The notes under the pieces were generated by a model that ran no database searches, had not been told where the DNA came from, and saw nothing but the letters and a program-made list of their open reading frames with translations. From NCBI GenBank assembly GCA_022508635.1, contig JAFLUV010000094.1:1-9171 (forward strand): a stretch of 9,171 nucleotides of DNA. The letters run 5' to 3'. Positions within the stretch are counted from its first letter, which is position 1. Every line of letters begins with the position of its first letter. Shown piece after piece: positions 5,978 to 9,171 of this stretch. This DNA comes from Prevotellaceae bacterium (GTDB lineage Bacteria; Bacteroidota; Bacteroidia; Bacteroidales; Bacteroidaceae). A program made the position numbers and the translations under genes.

Positions 5978-6997
5978 TTAGTGCAAAATAAAGAAAATTA
6001 AGTCCTGCAAAAGCTCTTCGTGAGGTGTTCTGCAGCCTCCTACCCCCTTGCTTTTGGCATCAGTTTTGCGTATTTCACCCAGAATCTGCATTACCTTCAC
6101 TCCGGTATAGTTCCTGCGTGCCGGTCCTACGTCCTGCCGTACCTTCCATTCGTTCTTCCCTATCCATGCTGCGATGCTATTGTCGGTCTTTTCTGGAGCA
6201 TAATAGGCAAGCATAACGTCCGAAAAAAATGTAAACAAATTTGTCAATGTACGCACAATGGAAAAGCTACGAGGATTGCCCTGATAGTATTTTATAATCT
6301 GGTTGGCACGATAGACGTTGCGGGCAGCCAGTGCGGCCTGTAGTTCAAAGTCGTTGAATTCCCTGCTCATGCCCGTCTGCTGCTCTATGAGTTCTGTCCC
6401 CACCACCCTGCTGCCATCCTTTGGGAGAGCCAACAGCAACTTGTCCATCTCCGCAGTGAGCCGGCTCAGGTCGGAGCCCACATATCCGGCAAGCATCTGC
6501 ACCGCCTGCGGCTCGATGTCCACGCCTTGTTGGCGGAAATACTGCGAGATGAAGGGCGGCAGCTGGTTATCGTATAGTTTGCGGCTCTCGAAGACTACCC
6601 CTGTCTGCTGTATGGCTTTGGCGACAGACTTGCGCATGTCCAGCTTGCCATGCTTGTGACAGAAGATAAGTACGGTGGTAGGCGTGAGATGCTTCAGGTA
6701 GGACTCCAAGCCGTCCAACGAACGAAGCGCCTGTGCTTCGCGCACCAGTACTACTCGGCGTTCTGCCATCATCGGATAGGCATGTGCCAAGTCTATCACC
6801 TTGTCGACATTTGTCTCGGCGCCATATACGATGTCAAGATTGAAGTCTCTCTCCTCCTTGCTCAGCACAGCATCGACTATATCACCGCTCAGGCGGTCGA
6901 TGTAATAATCCTCCTCTCCCATCAGATAATAGACGGGTGCAACCTTCTGGGTCTTGATACTGCGCAGGATTTCCTCGTAGGTTTTTGGTGCTGCCAT
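5978..6997 (-). CDS. holA: DNA polymerase III delta subunit
   Basis: Clamp-loader subunit that opens the beta sliding clamp as part of the delta-delta'-gamma/tau complex. The 339 residues match the family. The N-terminus KVAPVYYLMGEEDYYIDRL is the hallmark region: delta subunits carry an 'F/Y-L-x-G-x-E-x-x-x' segment in place of a working Walker A. It is followed by a RecA-like domain with YPMMAERRVVLVREAQAL (clamp-contact region) and VLIFCHKHGKLD. Then come the lid domain VQMLAGYVGSDLSRLTAEMDKLLL and a C-terminal collar domain ending in ELLQDLIFFILH. The absence of a functional P-loop is normal for delta. The start lies 1 bp after the AMP nucleosidase stop (TGA-C-ATG), so the two are cotranscribed and probably translationally coupled. 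Confidence 0.93.
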   Translation of the reverse strand: MAAPKTYEEILRSIKTQKVAPVYYLMGEEDYYIDRLSGDIVDAVLSKEERDFNLDIVYGAETNVDKVIDLAHAYPMMAERRVVLVREAQALRSLDGLESYLKHLTPTTVLIFCHKHGKLDMRKSVAKAIQQTGVVFESRKLYDNQLPPFISQYFRQQGVDIEPQAVQMLAGYVGSDLSRLTAEMDKLLLALPKDGSRVVGTELIEQQTGMSREFNDFELQAALAARNVYRANQIIKYYQGNPRSFSIVRTLTNLFTFFSDVMLAYYAPEKTDNSIAAWIGKNEWKVRQDVGPARRNYTGVKVMQILGEIRKTDAKSKGVGGCRTPHEELLQDLIFFILH

Positions 6998-6998
6998 G

Positions 6999-7775
6999 TC
7001 AGAAGTCGAATTTCAGGTGACGAACGGTGTTCTTGTCCTGCTTAATCATTTCGAGAGCCTGGATGCCTACGTTCACGTGATTCTCCACAAAGCTTTCCGT
7101 CACTTGCTTGTCACTCTCGCTTGTCTTTACGCCCTCGGGCGTCATGGGGTTGTCACTGACAAGCAGCAGTGCTCCTGTAGAGATGCGATTGGCGAAGCCA
7201 CAAGTGAAAAGCGTTGCCGTCTCCATATCCACAGCTATCGCGCGGGTAGTACGCAGGTATTCCTTGAAATGGTCGTCATACTCCCATACGCGCCGGTTTG
7301 TGGTGAAGACTGTTCCCGTCCAGTAGTCAAAGCTCATATCGCGAATGGCACTGCTGACGGCACGCTGCAACATGAAGGCAGGCAGGGCGGGTACTTCGGG
7401 CGGAAAGTAGTCGTTGCTCGTCCCCTCGCCCCTGATGGCTGCAATGGGGAGCACCAAGTCGCCACGCCGTGTCTTGGGCGAGATGCCGCCACACTTGCCC
7501 AGGAAAAGACAGGCGCGGGGCTTGACGGCACTGAGCAGATCCATGATGATAGCAGCATTGGGACTACCCATGCCAAAGTTGATGATGGTGATGTCATCCG
7601 CCGTAGCGCACCGCATGTTGGAGCTGTAGTCCGGCTTTTCTATGCCGAATTTCTCGCAGAAGATGTCCACATAGTTGTTGAAGTTCGTCAACAGGATGTA
7701 CGTACCAAAGGCCTCGAGCGGCATTTGTGTGTATCTTGGCAACCAATTCTCTACGATTTCTTGCTTCGTCTTCAT
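6999..7775 (-). CDS. amn: AMP nucleosidase, short Bacteroidetes form
   Basis: Phosphorylase-superfamily enzyme expected to hydrolyse AMP to adenine and ribose 5-phosphate, acting in purine balance in the cytosol. The 258 residues cover only the catalytic domain; the E. coli enzyme (about 480 residues) has an additional N-terminal regulatory domain. Visible motifs are INFGMGSPNAA (65-75), the phosphate/ribose loop, and ACLFLGKCGGI (88-98). AVDMETATLF follows, with Glu185 in the MET position that binds the ribose hydroxyl, and LVSDNPM with Asp208, the residue that protonates the base. Closely related nucleoside phosphorylases share all of these, so a different nucleoside or nucleotide substrate is possible. 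It is the first gene of the amn-holA unit and is divergent from the HSDR_N gene. Confidence 0.85.
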   Translation of the reverse strand: MKTKQEIVENWLPRYTQMPLEAFGTYILLTNFNNYVDIFCEKFGIEKPDYSSNMRCATADDITIINFGMGSPNAAIIMDLLSAVKPRACLFLGKCGGISPKTRRGDLVLPIAAIRGEGTSNDYFPPEVPALPAFMLQRAVSSAIRDMSFDYWTGTVFTTNRRVWEYDDHFKEYLRTTRAIAVDMETATLFTCGFANRISTGALLLVSDNPMTPEGVKTSESDKQVTESFVENHVNVGIQALEMIKQDKNTVRHLKFDF

Positions 7776-7791
7776 GTATTGTGTAATTTTG
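7761..7791 (+). promoter_or_regulatory. Promoter of the HSDR_N-type gene
   Basis: TTG (7761-7763), 20-nt spacer, TAATTTTG (7784-7791) on the plus strand fits the Bacteroidetes consensus. It gives a start near 7798, about 22 nt before the ATG at 7820. The -33 part lies inside the first codons of the divergent AMP nucleosidase gene. Confidence 0.6.
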
Positions 7792-7797
7792 CAGGGA

Positions 7798-7805
7798 CAA
7801 AGTTA
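7798..7805 (-). promoter_or_regulatory. -7 element of the amn-holA operon
   Basis: TAACTTTG on the minus strand is a perfect TAnnTTTG match, about 22 nt before the amn ATG at 7775. The -33 position would fall in the first codons of the HSDR_N-type gene and shows no clear TTTG, so the element is supported mainly by its -7 box and position. Confidence 0.5.
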
Positions 7806-7819
7806 GCAAAAAATATAAT

Positions 7820-8290
7820 ATGGAGGCACTGAACATTCCGAAAACCGACTTAAAAGTCCTGACAAAGGCAGGGAAGCAGTACGTATTCGACGTTCTGAGG
7901 CGCAAATACGTAGCCCTGACCCCAGAGGAACGGGTGCGCCAGCAGTTCGTCCACTACCTCATGTCCTGCAAGGGCTATCCCGCAGCATGCATCGGCAACG
8001 AGGTATCCATCCGGCTGGGAAATACGCGAAAACGCTGTGACACGGTAGTCTACGGCAGGCAGGCAGAGCCCGTGATGATAGTGGAGTACAAGGCACCCGA
8101 CGTGGAGGTCACGCAGCAGGCTTTCGAGCAGATAAGCCGCTATAACATCCGACTTCGCGTGCAGTGGCTCGTTGTAAGCAACGGCTTGCAACATTATTGC
8201 TGCCACATCGACTATGCGAGCGGTACTTACTACTTCGTAGAGGACATTCCGCCCTACTCCGCCATAGCCGGCACCGAGCCGCCGACATGA
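7820..8290 (+). CDS. Stand-alone HSDR_N-domain protein (type I restriction R-subunit N-terminal fold, PD-(D/E)xK)
   Basis: A 156-residue protein resembling only the N-terminal nuclease domain of type I restriction R subunits (HSDR_N family). The fold signature is present: Glu61 in IGNEVSI, Asp74 in KRCDTVVY, Glu89-x-Lys91 in VEYKAP, and a QxxxY motif QISRY (104-108) as in HsdR-type nucleases. It ends in WLVVSNGLQHYCCHID and FVEDIPPYS. There is no helicase domain and no hsdS or hsdM neighbour, so this is not a working type I restriction system. Such free-standing copies are common in Bacteroidales next to holA and AMP nucleosidase genes. Its role is unknown; nuclease activity is possible because the catalytic residues are kept. 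It is transcribed divergently from amn across 44 bp, with an A-rich leader and no Shine-Dalgarno. Confidence 0.85.
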   Translation: MEALNIPKTDLKVLTKAGKQYVFDVLRRKYVALTPEERVRQQFVHYLMSCKGYPAACIGNEVSIRLGNTRKRCDTVVYGRQAEPVMIVEYKAPDVEVTQQAFEQISRYNIRLRVQWLVVSNGLQHYCCHIDYASGTYYFVEDIPPYSAIAGTEPPT

Positions 8291-8292
8291 GG

Positions 8293-8321
8293 GAGGCGGC
8301 AGGTACATCCCCTGCCGCCTC
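8293..8321. terminator. GC-rich perfect hairpin after the HSDR_N gene
   Basis: GAGGCGGCAGG (8293-8303), a 7-nt loop, and its exact complement CCTGCCGCCTC (8311-8321) form an 11-bp stem two bases after the TGA of the plus-strand gene. It lies between convergent genes, so it could end transcripts from either side. Neither strand has a U-run after it, so an intrinsic terminator in the strict sense is not shown; it may work as an RNA 3'-end stabiliser. Confidence 0.5.
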
Positions 8322-8330
8322 GAACAATGC

Positions 8331-8366
8331 GAACCTACTAAATGTTACGTAACAATGTAACAATGT
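8331..8366. repeat. Palindrome plus tandem-octamer element, copy B
   Basis: Second copy of the element at 1323-1358, same orientation, with one mismatch in 36 bp. The palindrome TGTTACGTAACA is at 8343-8354. Two perfect octamers GTAACAAT (8349-8364) are followed by a degenerate third (GTCACACT) that overlaps the last codons and the stop of the DUF3987 gene. The element therefore starts exactly at the 3' end of that gene. Confidence 0.8.
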
Positions 8367-9171
8367 CACACTTTTGCCTTGGTTTTTCTCCATTGCTTTG
8401 CGTCGGCCTTCTCTATCCATCCGTCGCGCGTCCATCGTGAGATGATTGTGCGCATGGAGGCATCTGAGCAGTGACCGCGTTTGAGTGTGCGCACGTTGTC
8501 CATTGTGAAGACGGGTGGCAGCCTGTCGAAGACGGAGTAGTTGGAGTACCGTTTGCCCTGGCCGTGGGTATCCGCCCATTGGCTTTGCAGGGCTTCGCCG
8601 AAAGCTGCGATTTGTCCTTGGAGTGTGTAGTCTGCCATGGTGGTGGCGAAGTCTAAGCATGCTTCGTCTTCGTGTTGCTTTCCCGTGAGCAGGTGGAAGA
8701 TGATGCCGGCGCGGAAGCCGATGACGGCGGCACGTTTGCGGTAGGTGTCCTTCACGTGGTCGATGTCCTTGGCGGCCTCTACACGTTTCTGTTCGACCCA
8801 TTCCTCGATTGCGGCACGCAGGCGTGGTGTGTCTACGAATCCGCTGGCGGCGCGCAGGCGTGCTACTGCTTGTTGTATGCGGCTTTCGTCGGAAGCTGAG
8901 CGTGAGCCGAACTTGGGCATTTTTTCGAAGCTGGAGTCGGGCATCTCTGCTATGAGGATGCGGCTGGAGAGTCCGTTTTCGATGTTGTCGCTTTTGAAGC
9001 ATTTGTGCAGTGCGCCGTTAGTGCCGAGCATTGTCCAGTTGTATGCTACTCTCACTACGCCTGACTCTGCTGCGTCGGAGTTGTAGTCTTGTCCCCACTC
9101 GCCGTTGTCGAAAGCGAGGCGGTAGATGTCGTACTTCGAGGACCACGAGCCTGCGCCGTTCGTCTTGCGTA
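8366..9171 (-). CDS. DUF3987 (VirE-associated primase/helicase-like) protein, C-terminal part
   Basis: C-terminal part of a DUF3987 protein; the frame stays open to the right edge (about 268 codons seen), so the true start is outside. DUF3987 proteins are P-loop DNA-primase/helicase-like proteins, often fused to a VirE N-terminal domain and carried by prophages, conjugative elements and genomic islands in Bacteroidales. Visible segments are NWTMLGTNGALHKCF and GLSSRILIAEMPD, where the Ser-Arg resembles the arginine-finger region after the ATPase core. A helical domain follows (IEEWVEQKRVEAAKDIDHV, AGIIFHLLTGK). The C-terminus is winged-helix-like (LKRGHCSDASMRTIISRWTRDGWIEK). The Walker motifs would lie outside the window. 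The stop overlaps repeat copy B. Family assignment is by eye; a phage-type primase is the main alternative. Confidence 0.7.
   Translation of the reverse strand, partial: RKTNGAGSWSSKYDIYRLAFDNGEWGQDYNSDAAESGVVRVAYNWTMLGTNGALHKCFKSDNIENGLSSRILIAEMPDSSFEKMPKFGSRSASDESRIQQAVARLRAASGFVDTPRLRAAIEEWVEQKRVEAAKDIDHVKDTYRKRAAVIGFRAGIIFHLLTGKQHEDEACLDFATTMADYTLQGQIAAFGEALQSQWADTHGQGKRYSNYSVFDRLPPVFTMDNVRTLKRGHCSDASMRTIISRWTRDGWIEKADAKQWRKTKAKV

Noticed and set aside
5725..5991. 88-codon plus-strand open frame in the intergenic gap
   Set aside because: It starts at TTG, has no ATG before codon 72, overlaps the 3' end of holA by 14 bp and shows no motif. I do not call it a gene, though the fall in AT content from about 5780 leaves open a decayed or repeated element.
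6996..7832. Plus-strand open frame of 278 codons
   Set aside because: Antisense to the AMP nucleosidase gene, which has all its family motifs. It also overlaps the mapped divergent promoter region.
7820..8290. Type I restriction-modification system
   Set aside because: Only the N-terminal domain fold of HsdR is present; there are no helicase, hsdM or hsdS genes in the window, and the neighbours are housekeeping genes.
8109..9002. Minus-strand open frame of 297 codons, very rich in Arg, His and Thr
   Set aside because: It is out of frame with the DUF3987 gene, runs through the hairpin and repeat and antisense into the HSDR_N gene, and its composition is typical of a shadow frame.

Overview
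The window looks like a chromosomal segment of a Bacteroidales bacterium, probably a Prevotella/Bacteroides relative (genus not resolvable by eye). The reasons are a SusC/RagA-type TonB-linked receptor, promoters of the Bacteroidetes form (TTTG/TTG, 19-20 nt spacer, TAnnTTTG), starts without clear Shine-Dalgarno sequences but with A-rich leaders, a DUF3987 primase/helicase-like gene, and the short Bacteroidetes-type AMP nucleosidase.

Layout from left to right. (1) 1-941, minus: the N-terminal third of a SusC-like outer-membrane receptor, with its reading frame broken at a run of nine C. A good Bacteroidetes promoter lies about 190 bp upstream. (2) 942-1454: no confident gene. It holds that promoter, a palindrome-plus-tandem-repeat element (copy A), and a short GC-rich acidic reading frame that may be a gene remnant. 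(3) 1455-4666, minus: a tightly packed cluster transcribed as pyrK, pyrD (class 1B), trmD, a zeta-toxin-like P-loop ATPase and a 68-residue partner. Genes overlap or are separated by at most 8 bp, so they are probably one transcription unit. PyrK and PyrD together form the NAD-linked dihydroorotate dehydrogenase of de novo pyrimidine synthesis, and TrmD makes m1G37 in tRNA. The last two genes look like an acquired toxin-antitoxin-like pair at the operon's tail. (4) 4733-5188, minus: a Bacteroidetes-type HTH regulator with its own promoter and an intrinsic terminator that insulates it from pyrK. (5) 5189-5977: AT-rich intergenic DNA with hairpins and no gene I can support. (6) 5978-7775, minus: holA (DNA polymerase III delta) and, upstream in the same unit, an AMP nucleosidase gene. 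(7) 7820-8290, plus: a stand-alone HSDR_N-type PD-(D/E)xK protein, divergent from the AMP nucleosidase gene across a 44-bp promoter region. (8) 8293-8366: a perfect 11-bp hairpin followed by copy B of the repeat element, between convergent genes. (9) 8366-9171, minus: the C-terminal part of a DUF3987 protein running off the right edge.

Most of the window is housekeeping DNA. The least explained features are the duplicated 36-bp element, the poly-C frame break in the SusC gene, and the zeta-toxin/small-protein pair behind trmD. I see no CRISPR array, insertion sequence, tRNA or rRNA.
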